NCBI RefSeq assembly: GCF_003265705.1
Contig: NW_020312817.1
Span: 27,767,445 to 27,831,444 of the forward strand
Length of the DNA: 64,000 bases
DNA from: Callorhinus ursinus
Lineage: Eukaryota > Chordata > Mammalia > Carnivora > Otariidae
Reading direction: 5' to 3'
Every line of letters starts with the position of its first letter. Within the stretch, counting starts at the first letter, position 1. A program made the position numbers and the translations under genes. Under the pieces are notes generated by a model. It was not told the origin of the DNA. It did no database searches and saw only the letters and a program-made list of their open reading frames with translations. Positions 26,801 through 36,079 of this stretch are shown piece after piece.

Positions 26801-28431
26801 ATAGTTTAAAGGGTAGAAGAACAATAATGGGAAGAAATAGCATCCATCACCAATTGCTAGGCAACATCTACCCAAGCAGCACAACCACATTTAAATAAGG
26901 CTCCCTTCTCCTCTCATTTTACTACTCCTTCAATGCTAACCCTAATTGTCATTTCTTCTAGGAAGCTTTTAGGACTTCATTCCTTTCCAAATAAAGGGAC
27001 CTTCCTCAGTTCTCCTCACAGAATATTCTGACAGTGTGAACTTCTTTTCCACCTCACTTTGACCCATAAATGATCAGCCCAACACTGCCAAGGGGCAAGT
27101 GTTCCTCAAGAAAATGTTTACTGAATGAATGGATTTATATGTGAGCAAGCAATTTAGTCTGAGATGTCCACCAAAGAGACCATTTTGCTGAATGTGACTT
27201 TCACCTATGCTCTAATCAAAGAAGTAAGTCCCCTAAAGTCTGGAATATTCATGAAAATTCAGAGCAAGTTCCAAAACAAAAGAACAATGGTAATTCACTT
27301 TAAGAAAAAAGATTTAAGCACTACCACTTCTCCCAAAAATTTCCATCAGGACAGCAATGACTTAAATGGGCAGACTCTGAGAACCTCACGGTGTCCTTTC
27401 CTAAAAAAGGTTCCCCCAAAGGTTTCCATGTCATAGAAAAACCTTCGAGGAAGGTTTTGATAAAGGACTTGTTACTTTATAAATATAGCTAGCTAAATCT
27501 ATCTATATATATATTTTGGACACCATTTACCTGTAGACAAATATTTAATCACATAAGTTGTTTCTGGGACCACACTTAGACCAAGAGGTTCTAAATTCTC
27601 AAGTTTTAAAGAGTACACTAATCTCAGTGACCCAGTGAGGTAAGAAGCCCTATTTCCAGCTTCTAGGTACTAAATTATGGTTGGGTAGTTGTCAGAAGAA
27701 AGGAAATGCACAACAAACACGTAGGGACTTGGTGGCTGAAGATGCCTCTAAGCTTTAAGGGCTAAATGGTGGCTCGACGAAGTAGAGTGTCACTGTCAAG
27801 GGAAACAGCCAGTGAGTGGTTCCCATGAAGGTGGTGACAGGTGAGGTGCATAAGTGAGCTGGCTAGCGGAACGGATGCAGGCATGTGGCTTAGGGAAGCC
27901 TGAGTGCATGCAGAGATGACTGGGCAAAGGAGATTTTTTGAGAAACGGGGTGGGGTAGGAACAGGGGCTCAAGAGAGGAGCAGGAAGTTTGGAGGACAAC
28001 TACGAAAAAAAGAGAATCAACTTTGGCAACCTCTAGAGTGAGGGGGTAGAACAAGAGGATGGGGAGCAAGAAGAGAAGCTCGGGGAGGGGGGTGGCGAGA
28101 AGCCAGAGCCCAGACAATGACACGCATGACTGACAAACGCTGCGGGAAACTCGGCTGCAGGGAGCACAGGGAAGGCCTAGGGTCGTCGCTTTAGGAGGGC
28201 CCCGACCCGGCAGGGCGGACAGTGGACGTGGCATTGGGGTCCCGGAGCCATAAGGAGGCGACAGTTAGGAGCCACCGGGTGCGGCGTGCAGAGGCAGGTG
28301 TCCCCGACTGGGGCGGAGGAGGTGTTCCCGGGGGCCGACAGTGTAAGGTTTAGGAGACCCGTACCCTGGCACTCTTACCCTAGATCTTCCAACGACTCCA
28401 AGATGTCAGTCTCCATGAGGTCACACTCCAT
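12937..28431 (-). CDS. FAM98A: FAM98A, complete eight-exon coding region (spliced)
   Basis: Joined exons: 28431-28379, 25440-25292, 22969-22835, 19249-19065, 18046-17966, 17426-17310, 13858-13691 and 13602-12937. They sum to 1554 nt, 517 codons plus TGA; the human protein is about 518 residues as I recall it. Every intron begins GT and ends AG, and all phases agree. The N-terminal ~240 residues are the FAM98 calponin-homology-like and helical part; residues from about 335 on form a Gly/Arg/Tyr-rich RGG tail. Family knowledge: FAM98A is a cytosolic/nuclear RNA-associated protein linked to the DDX1-RTCB-RTRAF tRNA-ligase complex; it is also a reported PRMT1 substrate, which fits the RGG repeats. 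The start at 28431 has a strong context (A at -3, G at +4). No frameshift or internal stop is seen, so the gene looks functional. Introns are about 2938, 2322, 3585, 1018, 539, 3451 and 88 bp. Confidence 0.97.
13691..13858 (-). CDS. FAM98A: FAM98A coding exon 7
   Basis: 168 nt, 56 codons, phase 0. The acceptor is gcttcaacag; the donor is the weaker GTGATTG at 13690. It encodes SQTEKLAKVYQPKRSVLSPK through the helix TACAINK. A SINE in the same orientation as the gene sits about 60 bp upstream (13919-14104). Confidence 0.96.
13919..14104 (-). mobile_element. SINEC (type A), duplication agaaacactga
   Basis: Intron 6, same strand as FAM98A. The 11-bp duplication agaaacactga flanks both ends. Its A-rich tail points at the exon 7 acceptor about 60 bp away. 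Confidence 0.95.
14775..14972 (+). mobile_element. SINEC (type A), duplication atgcaaattaac
   Basis: Duplications atgcaaattaac / atgccaattaac. Contains an expanded (CT)n tract at about 14908-14940. Antisense to FAM98A. Confidence 0.95.
15700..15840 (+). repeat. MIR fragment
   Basis: Core-like aatggggagagagacggaag, ctcagacacagtgggtta and cagggccaaaatcagaaccg. Diverged. Confidence 0.55.
16856..17039 (+). mobile_element. SINEC (type B), duplication taaactgtgctaa
   Basis: Perfect 13-bp duplication taaactgtgctaa on both sides. Type B body (gatcctggagtcccgggatc). Antisense to FAM98A in intron 6. Confidence 0.96.
17107..17287 (+). mobile_element. SINEC next to the exon 6 donor
   Basis: Head gcgcctggtggctcagtggg and tail aaataaataaataaaatctt. 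The tail ends about 20 bp from the exon 6 donor at 17309 and is antisense to the gene. Older subtype with small deletions. Confidence 0.93.
17310..17426 (-). CDS. FAM98A: FAM98A coding exon 6
   Basis: 117 nt, 39 codons, phase 0. Acceptor cctttttag, donor gtacatat at 17309. It encodes EKIEAINQAIANEYEVRRK through QSFGWSDRAK, a basic helical segment. A SINE tail ends only about 20 bp beyond the donor (17107-17287). Confidence 0.95.
17966..18046 (-). CDS. FAM98A: FAM98A coding exon 5
   Basis: 81 nt, 27 codons, phase 0 at both ends. Acceptor gtttgtgtcag, donor gtgagtag. It encodes LKETLAKVPPNHVGKPLLKK and ends GPAHW. Too short to stand alone as an open frame; found by following the splice phase and family sequence. 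Confidence 0.95.
19065..19249 (-). CDS. FAM98A: FAM98A coding exon 4
   Basis: 185 nt. Acceptor gtttacttcag, donor gtaagacc at 19064. It encodes YLISELEAARMLCVN, then a PPKKAQEGGGSEVF segment and the helix GICIALGMSKPPANITMFQFF, ending GIEKK. It closes exactly at codon 174 (phase 0). Confidence 0.96.
20385..20585 (-). repeat. Old hAT-like nonautonomous element
   Basis: The right end aaagtttgccaacccttgtt, read in reverse (aacaagggttggcaaacttt), matches a widespread mammalian DNA-transposon family. Its body includes gttttactggaacattacca. I do not recall the exact family name. Confidence 0.55.
20838..20868. repeat. (TTTTG)n microsatellite
   Basis: Four to five ttttg units in intron 3. Confidence 0.9.
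21445..21646 (-). mobile_element. SINEC (type A), duplication tataaagtg
   Basis: Duplication tataaagtg on both sides; 15-base T-run at the left. Sense to FAM98A in intron 3. Confidence 0.95.
22835..22969 (-). CDS. FAM98A: FAM98A coding exon 3
   Basis: 135 nt. Acceptor ttcttaaaag, donor gtaagttt at 22834. It encodes PSEAEEFQLEVSGLLGEMN through a Leu-rich stretch (QKNCLLLL). The last base completes Thr with exon 4. No stop codon is present and the phase is kept. Confidence 0.95.
23390..23570 (-). repeat. L2-like fragment
   Basis: Contains tgataagaccttccccaagt and ttaattactgtactaatct, resembling the L2 3' end read in reverse. Diverged. Confidence 0.45.
23778..23964 (-). mobile_element. SINEC in FAM98A intron 2
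   Basis: Duplication ctgggtccattttc / ctgggtgcattttc. The left copy is set off from the poly(T) by a short T/C-rich spacer. Confidence 0.92.
24255..24470 (+). repeat. MIR
   Basis: Well preserved: actggctcccaaacttgact, gactcaggcagt-like and ttaacctagctgtgcttcct, then aaatgacttaacacatggaa. Confidence 0.85.
25292..25440 (-). CDS. FAM98A: FAM98A coding exon 2
   Basis: 149 nt. The acceptor is actcaccag just above 25440; the donor gtaagtaaac begins at 25291. Translation starts YKGPLLEDGALSQ and ends ENVQATN, with the last codon split 1/2 across intron 2. It lies in the N-terminal calponin-homology-like region. Confidence 0.95.
25441..28378 (-). other. FAM98A intron 1
   Basis: 2938 bp. No young SINE. 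Holds an old L2-like fragment (about 26920-27140) and AT-rich unique DNA. GC content rises from about 27.9 kb into the promoter island. Confidence 0.8.
26920..27140 (-). repeat. L2-like fragment
   Basis: Contains ttcttctaggaagcttttag and ends gtttactgaatgaatgg, the usual L2/MIR-type terminus. Confidence 0.5.
28379..28431 (-). CDS. FAM98A: FAM98A coding exon 1
   Basis: Codes the acidic N-terminus MECDLMETDILESLEDLG, which matches the FAM98A start. It ends with two bases of the Gly codon before the donor gtaagagt at 28378. Translation stays open in this frame upstream to 28608, but the ATG at 28431 is the family start and has the better context. Confidence 0.96.
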
Positions 28432-28495
28432 GCTACTGTGGTATTCAAATTTCCGAGTCGTCAGGCTCCCCTCTTCGCCGGCAACGCGTACACTC

Positions 28496-28505
28496 GCGCA
28501 TGCGC
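28496..28505. promoter_or_regulatory. NRF1-type palindrome GCGCATGCGC
   Basis: Perfect palindrome about 65 bp upstream of the FAM98A ATG. Related half-matches follow at about 28557 (ctgcgcatgt), 28571 (agcgtgcgca), 28649 (acatgcgta) and 28771 (acgcatgtgc), forming a small cluster. NRF1 drives many TATA-less CpG promoters. Confidence 0.75.
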
Positions 28506-28960
28506 TGCCCCCCCCCCGGAACTTCCAAATCGACAGCTGGCGCCTCAGCCACTGCACTGCGCATGTCCCGAGCGTGCGCAAGAAACTCGGTCCCGCCTGC
28601 CGCCCCACCCCTGCCGGCTAAAGGGTTGCCGGGCGGCACAGTCTTACACATGCGTATTACTGGATAGTGAAGCTGGCGGCCCTAAGAAGGGCAGGAGGAC
28701 TGGCTGCGTGGCATCTGGGCGTGGGGACCCACATCGAGGGGGAGCGGTCTAACCTCTCTTAATTGGGTGTACGCATGTGCGAATATTGGGGCGAGGCGGG
28801 CGCGGGAGGAGCTTGGGGAGGGGGCGGTCTCAAAACGTGGTGGGTGTTGGCTGTGAAAACGGAGTCTCCGGAGCCCTAGGAGTCACACGAGTGGTTCCCG
28901 GCAGCATGCTGGCGTGTTCTCGCCTGAGCTGTGGGTCGTGCCGAAAAGGAAAACTCGAGT

Positions 28961-30035
28961 CTAATTCCTTAGGACAGGCGTGGACTGGCCAGTGCCGAGA
29001 ACGGCACATACCATGCCATCTGATTACCTTGTGGCTGCAGTAGCTTTATTAGAGAGGCGTCAACTTTCCGTTCACACGGATGTGTTCAGAAAGTTGTTTC
29101 ATTACGCCTGTTGCGATCTCTCCCTGATTTCTTAAGCCCTTTCCAGATATTTTATTCCCAGGCGTCCTCTATTTTAAAGAGGCGGGCGGGGGTAGAGGGA
29201 CATTCATTCCATATCAGATAGAATAGCATATATTTAAATCCACACAATTTAAACAGCGAGTAAACTTTTTTGTTTTTTGACATTTGGCTCCTGTGACTTT
29301 CAACTCACGATGGCTTATGATTCCTTGTCAGTTATTGAATGGGTATGTACTTAGAAATTACTGATAAATGAGGAAAATTGTTTCAAAGTGATGGCACATT
29401 TAGAAAATTACATTTAACCATGAGTTGGCGTAATCCTGAATTGTGTAGGCATCTAAAGAATTTTCACACTCCGCCGGTAAATTTTATTTTGTAGTTCTCA
29501 TTTTTGTGTCTAATGGCTAAATGCCCCTAATCTTAACAGTACTCCTTTTTTAGTTCCTATTTTGCGTTATCTGGAGTGGGGAAAGGAATTAATGTTTATT
29601 ATGTGTCTACGCTGGGTTTGACATGGTATTATTGATCCGTATTATTTTATGCAATCATAAGCCTGTGTATTACTCCCGTTTTACAGATAATGACACTAAG
29701 GCTCAGTAGCTTAACGATCTGTCAAAAATTATAAGGCCATTAAGGAACTGGATTTTCAGACTCAGCCATATCTGAATCCATATTCCTTCTGATTTGACTA
29801 GTTAAATAAGGATTTATATGTAGGATATGAAAAAATAGAAAGATGTAACTAGTGGAGTTTGTTTAACCCTGTATATATTGTACAAATTACCTAATTATAA
29901 TGAAAATGAAATAATTATTTGTTCCTGTAGGGTTGTTGAAGATGCTAACAAAAGGTAATGCTTAATGCAAAATCAATTGTGTATCATTCTTGACTCACTT
30001 TTTGATATAATAATGCTTTAAAAAGTAAATATTGT
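28961..30035. other. DNA just upstream of FAM98A
   Basis: Falls from GC-rich to AT-rich. A MIR lies at 29585-29800. No divergent exon with a clear splice donor was recognised. Confidence 0.6.
29585..29800 (+). repeat. MIR
   Basis: gtattactcccgttttacag, ataatgacactaaggctcag and aactggattttcagactcag follow MIR order. Confidence 0.85.
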
Positions 30036-30227
30036 TGGGGCGCCTGGGTGGCTCAGTTCGTTAAGCGACTGCCTTCGGCTCAGGTCATGATCCTGGAGTC
30101 CTGGGATCGAGTCCCGCATCGGGCTCCCTGCTCAGCAGGGAGTCTGCTTCTCCCTCTGACCCTCCCCCCTCTCATGCTCATTCTATCTCATTCTCTCTCT
30201 CAAATAAATAAATAAAATCTTAAAAAA
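30036..30227 (+). mobile_element. SINEC (type B), duplication aaagtaaatattgt
   Basis: Perfect 14-bp duplication aaagtaaatattgt; full-length head and an aataaataaataaaatctt tail. Confidence 0.96.
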
Positions 30228-30419
30228 AGTAAATATTGTCATCATTTCTACAGGATCTTCTAGGAATCTTGTGCATTTTATTTTGAAATTGTTTATATTG
30301 TAAACTTGATATCTAAAGACCTCATTCAAGCTGAATTTAATAGAATGAAAAGAGCACTGATTTGGGAGTTAAAGAACCCTGGTTTTGGCGTCAGATCAGT
30401 ACAAGAATGAATTTTATAG

Positions 30420-30815
30420 GGACGCCTGGGTGGCTCAGTCGTTGGGCGTCTGCCTTCGGCTTGGGTCGTGATCCCAGGGTCCTGGGATCGAGTCCCACAT
30501 CGGGCTCCCTGCTCAGCGGGGAGCCTGCTTCTCCTTCTCCCACTCCCCCTGCTTGTGTTCCCTCTCTGGCTGTCTCTCTGTCACATAAAATCTTTTTTTT
30601 TAAAGATTTTATTTATTTATTTGTCAGAGAGGGACAGAGCACAAGCAGGGAGAGTGGCAGGCAGAGGGAGAAGCAGGCTCCCTGCTGAGCAGGGAGCCCT
30701 ATGTGGGACTCGATCCCAGGACCCCGGGATCATGACCTGAGCTGAAGGCAGCTGCTTAACCGACTGAGCCACCCAGGCGTCCCAAATAAATAAAATCTTA
30801 AAAATAAAATAAATG
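30420..30815 (+). mobile_element. SINEC (type A) with a nested SINE in its tail
   Basis: Head ggacgcctgggtggctcag; the body runs to about 30593. The A-rich tail resumes at 30784 (aaataaataaaatctt) after the nested copy. Outer flanks share atgaatttt. Confidence 0.92.
30594..30783 (-). mobile_element. SINEC nested in the tail of another SINE
   Basis: Opposite orientation, inserted in the A-rich tail of the copy starting at 30420; shared tail sequence ataaaatctt on both sides. The two copies form a near-perfect inverted repeat. Confidence 0.93.
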
Positions 30816-31054
30816 AATTTTCTAATACTTAAAGGTATCTGAAGTCCATCAGGTATTTATGGGAGATGATGAGTTTTCTGTGTAGAAGGTGTGCAGCTAG
30901 AGGCTAGATGATGACTTGTTAAGCGTGCTCTTGTGAGGAGGCATGGGGCTATTTACTAACCCTGATAACCTTTGATTAGACTCTTACCCAAAAAGAATGT
31001 AAAATACCAATTATAACCCCTTCTAGTTCCTATTCCTGGGGAGGGCTGGTTGCT

Positions 31055-31148
31055 GTCTGTTTTAGTTTCCTGTGGCTGCTGTAACAGGTGACCACAAATT
31101 TAGTGGCTTACAATAAGACAAGCTGATTACCTTTCAGTTCTGAAGGTC
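31055..31148 (+). repeat. Old interspersed repeat fragment
   Basis: tttcctgtggctgctgtaac and tttagtggcttacaataaga match a familiar mammalian repeat 3' region whose family I cannot name surely. SINEs are joined to its right. Confidence 0.5.
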
Positions 31149-31149
31149 A

Positions 31150-31308
31150 GATGGGAGACCACGAGCAGGGGGAAGGGCAGGCAGAGGGAGAGGGAGAAGC
31201 AGACTCCCTGCAGAGCAGGGAGCCAGACACGGGGCTCAGTCCCAGGACCCCGGGATCATGAATTGAGCAAAAGGCAGACACGCAACCAACTGAGACACCT
31301 CCCCACCC
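31150..31308 (-). mobile_element. SINEC, truncated, first of a cluster
   Basis: Minus-oriented body (gagaagcagactccctgcag) and decayed head. The T-rich tail is missing at the left. Confidence 0.85.
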
Positions 31309-31660
31309 CGAGAGAGAGAGAATCTTTTTTTTTTTTTTAAAGATTTTATTTATTTATTTGAGAGAGAGAGAGAATGAGAGATAGAAAGCACGAGAGGGAA
31401 GAGGGTCAGAGGGAGAAGCAGACTCCCTGCTGAGCAGGAAGCCCAATGCGAGACTCGATCCCGGGACTCCAGGATCATGACCTGAGCCGAAGGCAGTCGC
31501 TTAACCAACTGAGCCACCCAGGCGCCCGAGAGAGAGAATCTTAAGCAGGCTCCATGATGAGCATGGAGCCCAACGCGGGGCTGGATCTCACAACCCTGAG
31601 ATCATGACCTGAGCTGAAATCAAGAGTCCGACACTTAACCTACTGAGCCACCCAGGCACC
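31309..31660 (-). mobile_element. Older SINEC split by a younger one
   Basis: Starts gagagagagaatctt and resumes at about 31527 with the same 15 bases, then aagcaggctccatgatgagc to gccacccaggcacctt. Split by the copy at 31324-31526. Confidence 0.88.
31324..31526 (-). mobile_element. SINEC (type B) inside an older SINE
   Basis: Type B body; duplication gagagagagaatctt brackets it. The right-hand target copy is complete. Confidence 0.94.
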
Positions 31661-32205
31661 TTGTTTATTTATATATTTATTTATTTATTCATTCATTCTA
31701 GGTCTTTCTGAATAAAAGCTCCAAACCTGATTTCTGTTGTCTACCCAATGATGCTTCAGCCTGGTTGCCATGTCCTGCCAACATGTAAATCAGGCACATG
31801 GTGAACCAGACAGACACTGGTCTAATTTCGGTGCAGTAAGGAGTTTTTTAGACTCTAGTCCAGAGGTGATAAACTAGTATCCAAGTCAGCCCAAGAGTCA
31901 TCTTTTGTTTGGCCTATCTAATGCTTTAAAGAATTTTGAGTCATTAATAAGTATGAAGATATTATCTAAAAATCTAGATTGCTGTGTTTTCTTGAAAATG
32001 TAAGTCAGATAACTTGGCAGCACTGGGCTCCTATTGCCCATCAAGGCAATAATTGGCTTGGGTTGAGAAAGCTGCCCCTTATAGATTTGGCATGAATCTG
32101 CCAGTTCTCTATGGTGTTGGGATCCTATCACTCACGCAATATATAAAATACATGTTCACCCAGCAATTTACTTGCCTTCCTGTGAGTTTGGGATTTCCAA
32201 TTCTT

Positions 32206-32409
32206 TTTTTTTTTAAGATTTTATTTATTCATTTATTTATTTGACAGAGAGAGACACAGCGAGAGAGGGAACACAAGCAGGGGCAGTGGGAGAGGGAGAA
32301 GAAGGCTTCCCGCGGAGCAGGGAGCCCAATGTGGGGCTCGATCCCAGGACCCTGGGATCATGACCTGAGCCGAAGGCAGACACTTAACGACTGAGCCACC
32401 CAGGCACCC
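32206..32409 (-). mobile_element. SINEC (type A), duplication tccaattctttt
   Basis: Perfect 12-bp duplication; body of the gagagacacagcgagagagg subtype. Confidence 0.95.
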
Positions 32410-32506
32410 TCCAATTCTTTTTATTCCTTTACTTCTTAATCCTGTTGATACTTCTCCTACCCTACCTCTCATAGGGCTCCACTCCTTTCTCCTCTGCTTA
32501 TTCTAG

Positions 32507-33244
32507 TGTAGGGGAAGAAAAATTTTCTCTTCTGCCCTCTCAGTTAATGAATGGGTCCTATAAATTAAACTGACAAAGACAGATTAACAGGAGAAAAGGC
32601 GTACACATTTTTATTAATGTTACTTTTTTTTTTTATGTTTATGGGACTTCACTGGAAAGAAGTAAAAACTCCAAAAAGGTAGTTGGACTATACCATTTTA
32701 ACAATGAGTGATAGGGCGCCTGGGTGGCTCAGTTGGTTAAGCGACGGCCTTCGGCTCAGGTCATGATCCTGGAGTCCCGGGATCGAGTCCCACATCAGGC
32801 TCCCTGCTCGGCAGGGAGTCTGCTTCTCCCTCTGACCCTCTCCCCTCTCATGCTCTCTCTCTATCTCATTCTCTCTCTCAAATAAATAAATAAAATCTTT
32901 AAAAAAAAAACAGTGATAAATTGTGGAGAAGTGACTACAAAGAGAAGGGATTCAGCTCTTGGGGTGGTAAATTGTGGGAAGGTAAGTATATGGGGGAAAC
33001 TAATGGAAGATAAGGGTTGTTTTAGAAAGGTTTGTTTGTGCAGACTCAACTAGATGCCAACTTTCTTCATGGCCATAAAACTCCCCTGGGGTGGGGTTAA
33101 TGGCAGGCCTAGTTTCTCAGAAGTTTCTGTTTGTAGTCAGTTAATGGAAGCTCTGAGAAGACTTCTTTCTGCAACTGTTGAGTCTCAATTGCCTTCAGCT
33201 CAAAATAAGCCAAATGCCAAAGTGGCATATTTTGATTCTTTTCA
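32507..33244 (-). mobile_element. Solo LTR, family X copy 1, interrupted by a SINE
   Basis: Plus-strand ends TGTAGGGG...TTTTCA with a perfect 4-bp duplication CTAG on both sides. About 540 bp after subtracting the SINE at 32714-32909. Aligns end to end with 54077-54632 and 58264-58831 (shared ctcaaaataa and gtggcatattttg). No internal retroviral genes. Confidence 0.85.
32714..32909 (+). mobile_element. SINEC (type B) inside LTR copy 1
   Basis: Duplication agtgata on both sides; full-length with a ten-A tail. Confidence 0.95.
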
Positions 33245-33254
33245 CTAGTCACAT

Positions 33255-33560
33255 GGAACTTCTACTATTCACTTAACACACCTTGCCCTTCCATTCCTCT
33301 CTGCTTTGTACAAGTTGTTTCCCCTGCCTGGAATCCCTTTTCCCTCATTCTCTGGCAGCTCAGTCTTTAAGACTCAGTTTGGGGGAAGCTTTCCCTGACT
33401 GCCCTCGGCACTCATTCTCTACCCATCAGAGATTCCTTAGTGCTTCGTCCCAGATAACATTCCTGTTCCAGACAGGTGAACATAGATCCCCTCTGCTCTC
33501 TCTGCTACTTTGCTCACATTCTACTAGATCCTCAAGGTTTAGTTCAGCTTCACTGCCCCA
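33255..33560 (-). repeat. L2-like fragment
   Basis: ttgtttcccctgcctggaat and gcagctcagtctttaagact are typical of the L2 3' end read in reverse. Confidence 0.65.
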
Positions 33561-33619
33561 CAAAGAAGTTGCTCTCTCACTGCACCAGTTAAAATTAATT
33601 TTCCTCTTTGGATTTCTAA

Positions 33620-35024
33620 GGTGGTGGTGCCTAACTTGATTGACTGTCATAACTATCTGGGGGACTTAAATGCAGATTCTTGGGCCTTGCCTCTGATGCA
33701 TCTTATGTCAACATTTCTGGGGTGGATTTAGAAATCTATTTTCCTTAAAACCACCTCAAATGGTTTCATAATTAGTCCTTCATAATTTAACATATATTAA
33801 TGTTATATTTTTATATTGCTTACTTAATATGTTCTGATCTTTTCTATCCAGTTGTGATAAAACCATGCATATCCTACATACTGTTTAGTACGTTGATGCA
33901 TACACAATAGGCATAAAAATGTTGATTATTTGATTGACAAGAAAATGTTTCCTTTCTCATGACCAGATTTTGCTTTCTTCTGAAAGAATAAAGTGATTCT
34001 TTGCAGGGCATAAATAAGTATACAATGATGAATTATGCTCTGAGCTCTTGTATCATCCTGGAATTCAGTCAATGCCTATTTAAAACTAGGCTATTCTGGT
34101 AGGATGGTATGTTCTCTGCTGACTTAGACTGTTATTAGCAACTTTGTCTCTTATCCTAGTGTAGTGAATCTTTATCGTGTGAGGCATTAGAGTCTTTAAG
34201 GAGATTTTTCAAGCCCCCCTTCCCCCCCACCCCACCCATGAGTCCCCCGGAGAATCACAGCATTGTGATGAGAGATGCTGATTGGGAGTGTGCTGTTAAG
34301 AAAACAGGGCGGCAGCAGAATAAAGGCTGGAAATCACTGTCCTAAGAAGAGCTTATCAATATGACCATTATGATTAGATAAATGAATATGACACTAATTT
34401 TGAATATCCTCAGAAATCTTAGTTTCTAATTCTTAGTAACAGTTATTTACTTAATTTCTTTTTTTTTAAAAAAAGTTTTTATTTAAATTCCAGTTGACAT
34501 ACACTGTAATGTTAGTGTCAGGTGTACAATTTAGGGATTCCACACTTCCATACATTACCTGGTGCTCATCACAGCAAGTGCACTCCTTAATTTGCATCAC
34601 CTATTTCACCCAATCCCCCACCCACCTCCTCCCAGGTAACCATCAGTTTGTTCTCTATAGTTAAGAGTTAATTTCTTTATTATCAGGTGGGATCATTGTT
34701 TACAAACACAATAAAGATAAGAATAAAATATATTTTAAGCAGAAATAATTGTATTTAATTTTTTGTGTTGGATCACTTTATGTTTTGGAAAATCTGGGTA
34801 AAATCACTTAAATTTGACACTGTAGGGAATCTTGGGACATTTCCAAGACAGAATTAAGCCCTAATGCCCTAAGGTGTCCAGCATATGTAATTATTAGCTT
34901 TTCTCCTATGCATCTAGAATACCCTCTATCATACTTGGGAGAAATGAGAAAAGAGTCACTGAAATCATTTTCTCTGGGGCTCTAATCACTTCTGTGATTG
35001 AGAAAAGCTAAGTTATATAGAGCC
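33620..35024. other. Unique DNA with old repeat traces
   Basis: A MER5-like trace at about 33625-33740 (tgggccttgcctctgatgca), C-rich low complexity near 34217-34240 and the L1 tail below. No gene recognised. Confidence 0.6.
34457..34668 (-). mobile_element. L1 3'-end fragment
   Basis: tttttttaaaaaaagttttt then attccagttgacatacactg and ggtgctcatcacagcaagtg, an L1 3' UTR in reverse. The duplication ttaatttctttt flanks it at about 34451 and 34667. Confidence 0.85.
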
Positions 35025-35438
35025 CAGTGGTTTTCAAACTTTTGTGTTTATCAGAGTTACCTGGAGGATTTTTATTTTTATTATTATTATTTTTTATGCA
35101 GTCTTTTTTTTTAAGATTTTATTTATTTGTGAGAGAGAGAATGAGCGCACAAGCAGGGCAGAGGGAGAGGGAGAAGCAGACTCCCTGCTGAGCTAGGAGC
35201 CCGATATGGGGCTTGATCCCAGGATCCTGGGATCATGACCTGAGCTGAGGGCAGACAGTTAACGGCTGAGCCACCCAGGCTCCCCAGGCTGGAGGATTTT
35301 TAAAACACAGATTGCCAAGCCCCACCCCTAAAGGTTCTGACTCAGGTCTGGGATGAAGCCCCAAAATTTGTATTTCTAATGAGTTCCCAGGTAATAGCTG
35401 ACACTGCTGGTCTAGAGACCATAACTTGAGAACCACTG
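35025..35438 (+). mobile_element. MER5-like DNA transposon hosting a SINE
   Basis: Terminal inverted repeats cagtggttttcaaac and acttgagaaccactg. Internal agattgccaagccccacccc matches the MER5 (hAT-Charlie) nonautonomous family. Split by the SINE at 35074-35288. Confidence 0.85.
35074..35288 (-). mobile_element. SINEC inside the MER5-like element
   Basis: Duplication ctggaggattttt on both sides. Unusually long T/A-rich tail (tattattattattttttatg) before the standard T-run. Confidence 0.92.
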
Positions 35439-36060
35439 ATCTAGACCAACTCTTACCTTATTTTTATTAAAAAGACTCATGTCAATCAGTAAGAAAATAA
35501 ATATATATCATGACCCAGTACACACAGGCTCGGCTCGTGCACACACATGCACACAGCTGAAAGAGTTTCGTGATAAAGACACACTCCTTGCTGGGTGCTG
35601 TGGAAGAGAGAGCTATAGGAGAACTGTAAGTAGTCTTAAAGAAACAACAAAAATTATAGGAGTATCACAGAATTTAGATTATAAGGAAGCCTTGTTGAAT
35701 GGCTTAAAGACAAGATGAGAGGCAGGGGAGAGGAAAGGTGTTTGTGCTTTTCTTTACCCATTTTATCACTGTGACCTTGGAAATGGGAAAACTATGGATG
35801 ACAATGTCAGTAGTATGGGAACATCCACCAGAAGTGATGGCAGGAACTATGCTAAGAGATAGGAATGGATTGCTATCTGGATTTTACCGAGGACTGTCCG
35901 AATACTGAGGATGTTTTAGGGAGATTCGCAATCTGTGACTGTTCACTTGGCTGATGTATTCCGCGCAATATATTCAGCTAGGAAAGAGAGTTCCTTGTTT
36001 GTGTGAACTGACCCGTCCCAGGCCACACGTAATGAATTGATACCATGGCCGGGGCGACAC

Positions 36061-36070
36061 GCGCATGCGC
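36061..36070. promoter_or_regulatory. NRF1-type palindrome GCGCATGCGC
   Basis: Same 10-mer as in the FAM98A promoter (28496-28505). In this AT-rich window the 10-mer was seen only at these two places. Confidence 0.7.
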
Positions 36071-36079
36071 AGTTCACTC

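Larger units (their letters stand above)
28130..28960 (-). promoter_or_regulatory. FAM98A: CpG-rich promoter of FAM98A
   Basis: GC- and CpG-dense compared with the AT-rich surroundings, spanning exon 1 and the upstream sequence. It holds NRF1-like motifs, a run of 11 C at about 28506-28518 and a GC box (gggggcggtc near 28821). There is no obvious TATA box. The start site is probably near 28.48-28.60 kb. Typical of a housekeeping, possibly bidirectional, promoter. Confidence 0.85.

Noticed and set aside
28438..29043. Plus-strand frames upstream of FAM98A as a divergent gene
   Set aside because: CpG-rich chance frames with no family resemblance and no clear donor site.
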